Positions 1-9,400 of a DNA stretch of 35,526 bases are shown here, piece by piece; positions within the stretch are counted from its first letter, which is position 1, and each line of letters starts with the position of its first letter. The notes under the pieces are model-generated. The model did not search any database and was not told the origin of the DNA. It was given only the letters and a program-made list of their open reading frames with translations. Position numbers and translations under genes: made by a program. The stretch is from Candidatus Sumerlaeota bacterium (GTDB taxonomy: Bacteria; Sumerlaeota; Sumerlaeia; JADFCT01). The DNA lies in contig JAPLSP010000105.1 of the NCBI GenBank assembly GCA_026398575.1, forward strand, positions 1-35,526, read 5' to 3'.

Positions 1-13
1 CTCCTATCCGCAT
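1..13 (-). CDS. 5' end of an unidentified gene leaving the left edge (partial)
   Basis: An ATG on the minus strand at 13-11 opens a frame that runs off the window after four codons (M R I G). The main support is a Shine-Dalgarno-like GGAGG at 27-23, nine bases upstream of the ATG. It would be divergent from the dCMP deaminase gene and share the ~100-base region between them. Product unknown; the call rests only on the ribosome binding site. Confidence 0.3.
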
Positions 14-116
14 GAATCTCTTCCTCCGGCATGAATGTTCGCGATGATTTTATGTTATCGTATTTACGAATATGAGGACTTAGGTCCCATTATCCACTAA
101 CCCGAAATCAATAATC

Positions 117-635
117 ATGACCCTCCCGCGCCAGGACTATATTTCATGGTCCGATTACTTCATGGGCATCGCCATTCTTTCGGCCCATCGCAGCAAGGAC
201 CCCAGCTCGCAGGTCGGCGCTTGCATTGTCAACCCGCAAAACAAGATCGTTGGCATTGGCTATAATGGATTTCCCATCGGCTGCAGCGACGATGAATTGC
301 CCTGGGCGCGCGAGGCGGCCAGTCCGCTCGATACCAAATATCCTTATGTTTGTCACGCCGAGCTCAATGCGATCATGAACAAAAACGCGGCGGAACTGGC
401 CGGCTGCCGCATTTATGTCACCCTGTTTCCGTGCAATGAATGCGCCAAACTCATCATTCAGAGCGGCATTCAGCGCGTCATCTATCTTTCGGACAAGTAT
501 CGCGACAGCGAAGGCTGTCGCGCTGCGCGACGCCTGCTGGAAATGGCGCACGTGGATTGCGTGCCCTTCAAGCCCTCAACCACGCGCATTGCGATTGACT
601 TTGAAAAAGAAGCGGCAGCGGCGAAAAATATATAA
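117..635 (+). CDS. dCMP deaminase (zinc-dependent cytidine/deoxycytidylate deaminase family)
   Basis: Predicted to deaminate dCMP to dUMP, feeding thymidylate synthesis in the cytoplasm. The 172-residue protein has the two zinc motifs of the family: H80-A-E82, where H80 binds zinc and E82 is the general acid/base, and P105-C106-x-x-C109, where both cysteines bind zinc. The N-terminal [10 protein letters not shown] and GYNGFP segments are typical of the dCMP deaminase/ComEB branch rather than of tRNA or cytosine deaminases. The ATG at 117 is chosen because the family's conserved N-terminus starts within ten residues of it, although no clear Shine-Dalgarno precedes it. Length is normal for the family. 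The C-terminus ends in a short Ala/Lys-rich tail, and the stop is followed immediately by palindromic repeats. A related nucleoside deaminase is possible but less likely. Confidence 0.9.
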   Translation: MTLPRQDYISWSDYFMGIAILSAHRSKDPSSQVGACIVNPQNKIVGIGYNGFPIGCSDDELPWAREAASPLDTKYPYVCHAELNAIMNKNAAELAGCRIYVTLFPCNECAKLIIQSGIQRVIYLSDKYRDSEGCRAARRLLEMAHVDCVPFKPSTTRIAIDFEKEAAAAKNI

Positions 636-636
636 A

Positions 637-714
637 CTGGGAGCGCCACCATCCTGGTGGCGAGAGGCGGAGACACTGGGAGCGCCACCATCCTGGTGGC
701 GAGAGGCGGAGAGG
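637..714. repeat. Two tandem copies of a short palindromic repeat
   Basis: A 37-base unit at 637-673 recurs without change at 676-712, a period of 39 bases. Each copy holds a hairpin with arms CGCCACCA and TGGTGGCG around a TCC loop (first copy arms 644-651 and 655-662). It begins one base after the dCMP deaminase stop codon. The unit resembles REP-type interspersed elements, and an inverted relative lies at 834-880. Confidence 0.8.
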
Positions 715-770
715 CAGAAAGGGAAGACGCGGAGACACAGAGAGCAACAGGGTTCCCCTTAAATACTAAA

Positions 771-801
771 AGCGTGCGCTTCATCAGCGCACGCTTTTTT
801 T
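771..801 (+). terminator. Intrinsic terminator after the dCMP deaminase gene
   Basis: A perfect 10-bp stem (AGCGTGCGCT at 771-780, AGCGCACGCT at 786-795) with a five-base loop is followed by six T residues. It lies about 135 bases past the deaminase stop, beyond the tandem palindromes. An A-rich stretch upstream could let it also act weakly on the opposing pilin transcript. Confidence 0.85.
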
Positions 802-833
802 GTGTTATTTTTTCTCATTCTTCTCCGCGTCCC

Positions 834-880
834 CACCTCTCGCCACCAAGATGGTGGCGCTACCAGTGCCTCCGCGTCTC
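834..880. repeat. Inverted, diverged copy of the palindromic repeat
   Basis: Arms CGCCACCA (841-848) and TGGTGGCG (852-859) with loop AGA match the hairpin at 637-714. The flanking words (the complement of GAGGCGGAGA-type sequence) appear in reverse orientation. It ends at the stop codon of the pseudopilin gene, so this element family occupies both gene ends around the terminator. Confidence 0.7.
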
Positions 881-1529
881 AATTCCCCACCATGCCGGTG
901 TACGAACCTTTATTCGTGTGGATAATCCAGCCCATGGATGTCACGCCATTGCTGGGATCATAGACATATAAATGCCTGGCCGGATCGCTGCTGGCCACGA
1001 CTCCCATCGCGTCGAGCGATGGATGGAAATCGCTTTCCTGCGTTCCGCCCGGGCCGCGCGATCTCAAGGCCCATAAATACCCGCCCTTGGCGGCGCCTTT
1101 GAAGGATGCAAGTTTGTCCGGCGGGGCCATGGACTCGCACCGCGAGGTTTCATAAACAGGCGACCTGTAATAATCCGATATCGCGAACGGATCGGCGGGA
1201 GGTTTGGTCAGATAAGCGATCGGGGTTGTGAGAGCGACGTAGGCAAGGTCTTTTTCGGTCTCGCCCCATCCCAAGAGCAATTCGCCTTCATAAACGCCGA
1301 TCGGCTGGGAATTATGATCTGTAAAATATGCCGTGATCCCCAAGGCCACCTGGCGCATATCCGATTGCGCCCGGGCCACTTTTGAGCGCGTTTGGGCTTC
1401 CAGAAAACTCGGAACCGCAATCAGCGACAAGATCGCGATGATGAGCACGACAATCATGAGCTCGATCAGGGTAAAACCTGAGATATGACCCTTAATGCGG
1501 CGCATATTCACCGATCCCTGTACACTCAT
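879..1529 (-). CDS. Prepilin-type pseudopilin, type II secretion GspG-like
   Basis: A 216-residue pseudopilin-like protein, expected in the inner membrane and in a type II secretion or type IV pilus-like filament after prepilin peptidase cleavage. The class III signal GFTLIELMIVV gives cleavage at G18|F19 and the conserved Glu at mature position 5 (E23), followed by a ~20-residue hydrophobic helix. The C-terminal half has the pattern W-A-L-R-S-R-G-P-G and YDPSNG, seen in GspG-like proteins of planctomycete-type and candidate-phylum bacteria. The second Met (start at 1505) gives a shorter, basic leader and is preceded by an AGGGA at a suitable distance, so it may be the true start. No assembly ATPase or peptidase gene is nearby; such orphan pseudopilins are common in these lineages. 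Confidence 0.85.
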   Translation of the reverse strand: MSVQGSVNMRRIKGHISGFTLIELMIVVLIIAILSLIAVPSFLEAQTRSKVARAQSDMRQVALGITAYFTDHNSQPIGVYEGELLLGWGETEKDLAYVALTTPIAYLTKPPADPFAISDYYRSPVYETSRCESMAPPDKLASFKGAAKGGYLWALRSRGPGGTQESDFHPSLDAMGVVASSDPARHLYVYDPSNGVTSMGWIIHTNKGSYTGMVGN

Positions 1530-1607
1530 CTTGCAGGTTCACTCCGGCCCCCTCATCAAACGACCGAGAACCTGCGTCAGCAGCCTTTCCGACGCTTTGC
1601 AAAAATA

Positions 1608-1637
1608 AGTATACCGAATTTGCTCCGATAAAATCAA
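1608..1637 (-). promoter_or_regulatory. Candidate sigma-70-like promoter of the pseudopilin gene
   Basis: On the minus strand, TTGATT (1637-1632) and TATACT (1613-1608) are separated by 18 bases. The predicted transcript would start near 1600, about 70-95 bases before the gene. This is a motif match by eye only. Confidence 0.4.
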
Positions 1638-1750
1638 GCAAAATCTTCGGCTTTTCAAACTTCGCTCTTTATCTTACTCTTCGGCATAAATTATCATCAA
1701 CTGAAATTGCAGTTTGCTGGACCCCAAGCGCAAGACAAAAAGTTCTTTTT

Positions 1751-3214
1751 ATGCCGCCTTTTTCCGATACCATTGTTGCGCGGGCAACGGCGCCCGGCGT
1801 CGGCGCCATCGCCATTGTGCGATGCAGCGGGCCGCTCTCCCGGCTGGCGCTCGAACGGTGTTTTCGCCCGCAATCCGCCTCCGGCGCCGCCGCGGACGCC
1901 GTTGAGCGCATGACTTCCCATCAAATGGTTTTCGGCCGCTGGCTCGATCCGCGGACAGGGCTCGCGATTGATACGGTTCTTGCCGTGCGGATGGATGCGC
2001 CGCATTCCTACACGGGCGAAGACATGGTGGAAGTTCATTGCCATGGCGGATCGGCCATTGTCGAGGCGATCCTGGACGCTTTTGTTGCCGTCGGCGCGCG
2101 CCAGGCGGGGCCCGGCGAATTTACGCGGCGCGCTTTTCTCAACGGCAAACTGGATCTTGCGCAGGCCGAGGCGGTGGCGGATTTGGTCCAGGCCGGCACG
2201 GCGCGCGCCCGGAAGGTCGCGCTGCGGCAGTTGGAAGGCGCCTTGTCGCGCCGGATCGCGGAGGCGCGATCGCGCGCGATCGCCGTGATCGCCGAACTGG
2301 AAGCGCATTTGGATTTTCCCGAAGAAGACCTTCCCGCCGGCGATGAGGCGCGGTTGTTGGAAGAGCTGGAATCCCTGCGCGGCGGGCTGGCGCGTCTGGC
2401 CGAACAAGGCCGGCGCGGAAGGCTTTGGCGCGAAGGCGCGCGCGTCGTGATCGCCGGCCCGCCCAACGCCGGAAAGTCGTCGCTCTTCAATGCGCTGGCC
2501 GGACGCGAACGCGCGCTGGTCTCGCCGCATCCGGGAACGACGCGCGACACAATCGAAGTCATGCTGGACTTGAACGGGCTGGCCGTGACGCTGGTGGACA
2601 CGGCGGGTCTGCGCGCGGCGGGCGCCGAGGAGATTGAACGCATGGGCATTGATCGGACCAAAGCGGAAATCCGCGGCGCCGATGTGACACTCTGGCTCGA
2701 AGATATGAGCCAGGACGCAGGCAGTCTCCATGTGCGTGAGATAGATGAGGCCTCAGACAAGGTTTGGCTAAGGGTGGGGACAAAAGCGGATTTGCTAAAA
2801 GACATGGGGGAGGGAAAGGATAGAAAGCCTGCATCGCCGATACAGGCTGGAATGACTGCCGCGTTTACACAGGCTGGGAAGCCTGTGCCACTGTTCGATT
2901 GTCTGGTTTCATCGCTGACGGGGGAAGGCATGGACGCGCTGGAGGCGGCAATCCAACGCCGGTTGCTGGAAGCATCCGAAACTGCCGGCGCGGAGGAGGA
3001 CGTGCTGGTATCGAATCGCCGCCATGTCGAATCGCTGACCGCCGCCGCCGCCGCCATCGAATGCGCATGGGCTGGGATGCGACAAGGCGTCTCGCATGAA
3101 TTTCCTGTTGTGGACTTGCGCGCCGCCTTGGACGCGCTCAATCAAATCCTGGGACTTGAAACCGGCGAGGCGATCCTGGACGCCATCTTCAGCCGGTTCT
3201 GCATCGGAAAATAA
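1751..3214 (+). CDS. mnmE: tRNA modification GTPase MnmE
   Basis: With MnmG, MnmE forms the cmnm5U/nm5U modification at the wobble uridine of certain tRNAs. The 487-residue protein has the N-terminal tetrahydrofolate-binding domain (GPGEFTRRAFLNGKLDLAQAE region), an inserted G domain with P-loop GPPNAGKSS (236-244), PGTTRD switch, DTAG (283-286) and TKAD (344-347), and the diagnostic C-terminal CIGK with the catalytic cysteine. Between TKAD and the G5-like SSLTGEG lie about 39 residues where E. coli MnmE has about 19. The excess (roughly residues 357-380) is encoded by palindromic repeat-like DNA and is absent from the usual family layout. The ATG at 1751 is placed by homology; no Shine-Dalgarno is visible. 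mnmG is not in the window. Confidence 0.95.
   Translation: MPPFSDTIVARATAPGVGAIAIVRCSGPLSRLALERCFRPQSASGAAADAVERMTSHQMVFGRWLDPRTGLAIDTVLAVRMDAPHSYTGEDMVEVHCHGGSAIVEAILDAFVAVGARQAGPGEFTRRAFLNGKLDLAQAEAVADLVQAGTARARKVALRQLEGALSRRIAEARSRAIAVIAELEAHLDFPEEDLPAGDEARLLEELESLRGGLARLAEQGRRGRLWREGARVVIAGPPNAGKSSLFNALAGRERALVSPHPGTTRDTIEVMLDLNGLAVTLVDTAGLRAAGAEEIERMGIDRTKAEIRGADVTLWLEDMSQDAGSLHVREIDEASDKVWLRVGTKADLLKDMGEGKDRKPASPIQAGMTAAFTQAGKPVPLFDCLVSSLTGEGMDALEAAIQRRLLEASETAGAEEDVLVSNRRHVESLTAAAAAIECAWAGMRQGVSHEFPVVDLRAALDALNQILGLETGEAILDAIFSRFCIGK
2822..2892. repeat. Palindromic repeat-like element inside mnmE, read in frame
   Basis: Two adjacent inverted repeats are seen: AGCCTG (2826-2831) with CAGGCT (2843-2848), then CACAGGCT (2868-2875) with AGCCTGTG (2880-2887) around a GGGA loop. 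They share the AGCCTG/CAGGCT core, as expected of one interspersed element family. The reading frame stays open and gives extra residues between the G4 and G5 motifs of MnmE. Confidence 0.6.
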
Positions 3215-3358
3215 GGCGTAGATGAAATATCCATTGGGCCCTTCCTTGAAAGCGTGCTGGACAAGCCGCCGGCGCCTCGGATAGTATTAATTGCTTTTGC
3301 GCCGGGGTGGCATGCAAGGCTTCCTTTCTACGATTTCAATTGCCGCCGCCTTTTCCCC

Positions 3359-3435
3359 GTGCCCGTAGCTCAACCGGATAGAGCAACAGCCTTCTAAGCT
3401 GTAGGTTCCGCGTTCAAGTCGCGGCGGGCACACCA
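3359..3435 (+). tRNA. tRNA-Arg (anticodon TCT)
   Basis: A full cloverleaf can be folded: acceptor GTGCCCG (3359-3365) with CGGGCAC (3425-3431), D stem GCTC/GAGC, anticodon stem ACAGC/GCTGT with loop CTTCTAA, five-base variable loop, T stem CCGCG/CGCGG with loop TTCAAGT, discriminator A and an encoded CCA (3433-3435). The anticodon TCT reads AGA/AGG arginine codons. The gene ends 29 bases from the stop of the giant minus-strand gene. Confidence 0.95.
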
Positions 3436-3464
3436 TAAAAAGCTCAATAAAAATCTGCCTCCTG

Positions 3465-6400
3465 TCATCGCTGCATGAGGGCGATCAGGTCGGCGATGTC
3501 AATCCGTCCGTCGCCGTTGATGTCGGCGGCGGCTTCCTGCTCCGTGGATAGCGTGATCTGGCCTGTGAGATACTGACGGATCAGATTTATCGGCAGCGTA
3601 TAGCGGCCCGTGAAGGTAACCGTATCGCCTTTGGCCAGATTCGCAGTCATTGGATTTGTTGTGGGCGCGTCATAGCCGGTCAGCGGCTGCCAGGTCAGCG
3701 TTACCAGGCCGATGGGAACACTGGTCAGGACAACACTGCCGCTTCCCGTTGTCAGTTGCGCATCGGCGTCCACCAATGACCAGGAGACGCTTGCAGGCGA
3801 GACATTGATGGCAACGGTTCCAGTCTGCCGCGCATAGACGCCCGTAAAGGTTGTTACGCCATCCTTGATAAGCGCGGCTGTTATCGGATTCGGCGCCGGC
3901 GCATCATAGCCGGGCAGCGCGCTCCACGTCAGCGTGATCAAGCCTGTTGCCGCGCCGGTAGTGACCGAGGCGCCGGTTCCGCTGCGAATGACGCCGTCGC
4001 CATCGGTGAACGACCACGTAGCAATGGCGGGCGTCACATCCACAACCACCGTTCCGAGGTCGCGCGCGATGGTTGCGGTCAGCGTCCGGTCGCGGTCCAT
4101 GGTTACGATTAATGGATTGTCGGTTTCATATCCCGGCGGAACGTCGCCCGACCAGGAGATAAAGTGATAATTGGCATCCGGCATGGCCGTCAATGTTACG
4201 GTTGTTCCTTCCGGATAGGCCGGCAGATCGGGATTCCGCGTCACGGCGCCATGCGAGGCGAACGTCGTCAGTGAATATTCAATCAGCGTGTAAACGCCCG
4301 TGAAGGTTGTTACGCCGTCTTTGGCGAGTGTCGCCGTTGTTGGGTTCGGCGCTGGAGCAATATAGCCGGGCAGCGCGCTCCACGTCAGCGTGATCAAGCC
4401 TGTTGCCGCGCCGGTAGTGACCGAGGCGCCGGTTCCGCTGCGAATGACGCCGTCGCCATCGGTGAACGACCAGGAAGCGGCGGCGGGTGTAGCATCCACA
4501 ACCACTGTTCCAAGATCACGCGCTATGGTCGCGGTCAGCGTCCGGTCGCGGTCCATTGTTACGATTAATGGATTATCGGTCTCATGTCCCGGCGGAACGT
4601 CGCCCGTCCAGGAGATAAAGTGATAATTGGCATCCGGCATGGCCGTCAATGTTACGGTTGTTCCCTCCGGATAGGCCGGCAGATCGGGATTCCGCGTCAC
4701 GGCGCCATGCGAGGCGAACGTCGTCAGTGAATATTCAATCAGCGTGTAAACGCCGGTAAAGGTCGTTACGCCGTCTTTGGCGAGTGTCGCCGTTGTTGGG
4801 TTCGGCGCTGGAGCAATATAGCCGGGCAGCGCGCCCCACGTCAGTGTAATCAAACCTGTTGCCGCGTTGGTAGTGACCGAGGCGCCGGTTCCGCTGCGAA
4901 TGACGCCGTCGCCATCGGTGAACGACCAGGAAGCGGCGGCGGGCGTAGCATCCACAACCACGGTTCCAAGATCACGCGCTATGGTCGCGGTCAGCGTCCG
5001 GTCGCGGTCCATTGTTACGATTAATGGATTATCGGTTTCGTGTCCCGGCGGAACGTCGCCCGTCCAGGAGATAAAGTGATAATTGGCATCCGGCATGGCC
5101 GTCAGCGTCACGGTTGTTCCCGGCGGGTAAGCGGCAAGGTCGGGAATTCGCGTCACGCTTCCATGCGCGGCGAACGTTGTCAGCACATATCCGATCCATG
5201 TATAAACCCCGGTAAAGGTTGTTACGCCGTCCTTGGCGAGCGGCGCCGTCGTTGGATTGGGCATTGGTTCGGCATAACCGGGCAGCGCGTCCCATGTCAG
5301 CGTGATCAGGCCCGTGGCCGCGTCGGTTGTGACCGCGTCGCCGGTTCCGCCATGGACAACGCCGTCGCCGTCAGTGAACGACCATGAAGCGGTGGTGGGC
5401 ATCACATCAACGACAACCGTTCCGAGGTCGCGAGAGAGATTGGCGGTGATGATCTTGTTGGCGTCCATCGTCAGGAGCAGCGGATTGTCGGTCTCGTGTC
5501 CCGGCGGAACATCGCCCGTCCACGATGCGAATTGATAATTGGCGTCCGGAATGGCCGTCAGCGTCACGGTTGTTCCCGGCGGGTAAGCGGCAAGGTCGGG
5601 ATTGCGCGTCACGGCGCCATGCGGAGCAAGCGTCGTCAGCGTGTATCCGATCCAAGTATAAACGCCGGTAAAGGTTGTTATGCCGTCCTTGGCGAGCGTC
5701 GCCGTTGTCGGATTGGGCGTTGGTTCGGCATAGCCGGGCAGCGACCCCCAAGTCAGCGCAATCAGGCCCGTCGCCGCATCGGTTGTGACCGAGACGCCGG
5801 TTCCGCTGTGAACAACGCCATCGCCATCGGTGAACGACCAAGGCGCGCTGGCGGGCGTCACGTCAACAACCACCGTTCCGAGGTCGTGCGCTAAATTGGC
5901 GGTGATGATCTTGTTGGCGTCCATCGTCAGGAACAGCGGATTGTCGGTTTCGTGTCCCGGCGGAACGTCGCCCGTCCATGACACAAACTGATAATTGCCG
6001 TCCGGTATGACCGTCACAGTCACGGTCGTTCCCGGCGGATAAGCCGACAGATCGGGGATGCGGATGACGCTGCCGTGCGCGGCCAGCGCTGTCAGGGTGT
6101 ATCCGATCCAGGTATAAACGCCCGTAAAGTTCGTTACGCCGTCCTTGGCGAGCGTCGCTGTTGTCGGATTGGGCGTTGGTTCGGCATAACCGGGCAGCAA
6201 GCCCCACGTCAGCGTGATCAGGCCCGTCGCCGCGCCGGTTGTGACCGCGGCGCCGGTTCCGCTGTGGACGACGCCGTCGCCGTCGGTGAACGACCACGGC
6301 GCGTCAACGGGCAGGGTCGCCACGACCACGATTCCAGTGTCGCGAGCCATTGTCGCGGTCAGCGTCCGGTCGCGGTCCATCGTCACGAGCAGCGGATTGT

Positions 6401-9400
6401 CGGTCTCGTATCCCGGCAGGACGTCGCCCGTCCATGACGCGAATTTATAATTGGCGTCCGGAATGGCCGTCAGCGTCACGGTCGTTCCCGGCGAATAAGC
6501 CGTCAGGTCAGGATTGCGGATGACGCTGCCATGCGGAGCAAACGTCGCCAACGTGTATTCAATCAGCGTGTAAACGCCCGTAAAGGTCGTCACCCCGTCC
6601 TTGACAAGCGTCGCCGTCGTCGGATTCGGCGCGGGAGCGATATAGCCTGGAAGTGTGTTCCACGTCAGCGTGATCAGGCCCGTCGCCGCGCTGGGGATGA
6701 CGGAAGGTCCCGTTCCGCTGCGCATGACGCCGTCGCCGTCCGTGAACGACCATGAGGAGGCGGCGGGCGTGACGTCCACAACAACGGTTCCCGTATGCCG
6801 CGTATAAGCGGCTGTGAATGTGGCCGTTCCGTCCTTGGCCAGAGGCTGCGTTTGCGACGCCGGCGCGTCATAATCGGCAAGGGCGTTGTATGTGATGGTG
6901 ATATCGCCCGTCGGGACGCCGGTGGTTACCTGGCTGCCTGCGCCCGCATGAACTCCGCTGTCGCCGTCCGTGAACGACCACGTGGCGCTACCGGGCGTCA
7001 CGTCCACAACGACGGTTCCCTTATGCCGCGCATAAACCACCGTGAAGGTTGTTACATCATTCTTCGCCAGCGTTTGCGAGGTAGCGGGCGGCGTGTCATA
7101 TCCGCCCAATGGGAACCAGTTCACATCAATGACGCCCGTCGGGACGCCGGTGACCACCTGATCGCTGGAGCCGGTATGGATTCCGCCGTCGCCGTCTGTG
7201 AAGCCCCAGGAAGCGACGTCCGGCGTCACTTCGATCACGACGGTTCCGGCGTGGCGCGTGTAGTCGCCGGTGAAGGTGGTAATCCCTTCGCGTTCGAGCG
7301 TTTGCGTCGTCGTGACCGGCTCGGGCGAATCATAGTTTGCCAGCGCGTCCCACGTCAGGACGATATCGCCGGTCGGAATGCCGGTAGTGGTTTCGCTGCC
7401 CGCGCCGGCATGGGTTACGCCGTTGCCATCCTTGAACGACCATGTGGCGGCGACGGGCGTCACCTGCACTGCGACGGTTCCCGCCGAGCGAGTGGCGAAC
7501 GACCAGACGGGGCCTGCCTGATCCGCGTAAATATTTCTCGCGATCAACTGCCAGGAATACGTGGTGTTGTATTCCAAGGGTGAAAGCGGAACGAATATCT
7601 CGCCCGTCAGGCCCGAGGTGGTTGGCGCAAGCGGGCGCGGCAAAGACGAATTCCATAGATAGAGATCGAAGAGATCCGTGCGCGCGTTTTTGATCCATTG
7701 CAGCGAGGTTGCGATAGGTACTTCGACGGCGCCATCGGCTGGATTGGGGCCATAAGGCGCAAGCGGCCAGGGGTTCCATTCATAGCAGCCGATGTCGCTG
7801 TAGCCCCAAACCGGCCGTGTCTGGCCGTCGAGGTCATCCAGCGGCGCGCCCGCGCTGGTGGCGGCGTCAACAGCGGCCGAGCCGGAGGTCAGGTGATAAT
7901 CTATGAGCTGGTATTGGCTACCGGAAGAGACCCAGGTCGAGGCATCGCCCAACGTCCAGATCGCCGTCGTGGTGTTATCCAGGATATACAGGTGATAAGG
8001 ATGGATTAGGTTTGGATTGATCAGCCGCCCTTTGAGCGCCCCGGGAACAAAGGAGGACGCTTCGTCCACACACATCGTCGCATGGAGCTCCGAATTGTAT
8101 AGAGTGGCCGTTGTCCAAATCCCGGTGACGATGACTTCGGTGTTCATGACGAAGCGCGGATCGCCATCCACGTTGTTGGCCGCTCCGGCCACGCTGGCAT
8201 TGATGGCCGCGGCGCCGGTATAGGGCGTGCCTCCGTCATCCAGATAATCGCCATTGGGATTGTTGTAGAAGAGGCAGTATTGCGTTTGCGGGCTGACGGT
8301 GGCATCATAGTCATAGATCGCAAAGTTGGTATTGCCCTCGAAGAGCGTGTTCGTGATGATGGGCGCGGAATACCATTGCAGGAATATGCCGCCGCCGCCA
8401 GAGGAAACGCTATTGCTGCTGATTGTGCAGTTGGTAAAGGAGGCGTTGCTGTTGTAACAAAAGGCCCCGCCGCCCCAGGCGCCAGCATTATTGCCGCTGA
8501 TCAGACAATTAGTGATATTGGGATAGTAATATATGAAATAGATTCCGCCGCCATTGACGCTGGCTGAATTGCCGCTGATGACACATTGGGTCATTACGGC
8601 ATTCTCAAAGCAATAAACGCCGCCGCCGTAACCGCTGGAAGCGCTGTTCCCGACAATCTGGCAATGCAATATGGTCATTGGGCCATTAGCCGATATGCCG
8701 CCGCCGCTGTTGCTTGTGTTGCCACCGATCACGCAATTGGCAACGATGGGCGAGCCGGAATCACAAGATACACCGCCGCCATAATTGTCGGCGCGGTTGT
8801 TTAGAATCCTGCAATAGACGATGGAGACGGTGGCGTCCACGTTGCGCAGGAAGACGCCGCCGCCATTAGCCGAAACGCCGGTGGCATAGCCGCCCGTGAC
8901 CGTGAAGCCGTCAAGCGTCGCCGAGCCGATACCGTCCATCCAGACGACGTGATTATAAACGCTATTCCCGTCCAGGATTGTCTCATTGGCCGCCCAATCG
9001 CGCTGACTAAGCGCGGTTTCAGTCCCAGCGAATCCGCCATAGACGTAAAGGTTGGTGAAGAAGCCGACGCCTTCCTTATAGGTTCCGCGCGCCACCCAAA
9101 TTTCATTCAGACCATAGGTTTGCGCTACAAACAAGGCGTGATTGACGCGATGCAGCGCGTTGGGCCAACTGTCGCCGGTTTGCGTCCCGGTAGAATGCAG
9201 GTCCACATAAACGCGCGACGCCGCGAATTGCGAGACGATGAGGACATCATCGTCCGGAACCAATGGCGCGTCTTCGACATTGCCCGCATAGTCGCGCGCG
9301 CGCGTATAGAACTCGTAGAAGCCGTCGCCGCCAACCGTACGGGCATCGAACGGAATCGGGCTGGCCGTCGCCAGGCTGCCATAAGGCGTCCACGCGCCGC

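Noticed and set aside
2035..3141. Long open frame on the minus strand opposite mnmE
   Set aside because: It is antisense to a gene with all MnmE motifs; its protein is Ser/Arg/Pro-rich with no family features, as expected for a shadow of high-G+C coding DNA.
3359..3435. tRNA-Arg considered as an integration site of a mobile element
   Set aside because: No integrase gene and no second copy of the tRNA 3' end was noticed in the flanking DNA.
3594..7481. Regularly spaced repeats considered as a CRISPR array
   Set aside because: Units are 228 or about 456 bp, fully coding and adjoining, without short direct repeats and unique spacers; no cas gene is present.
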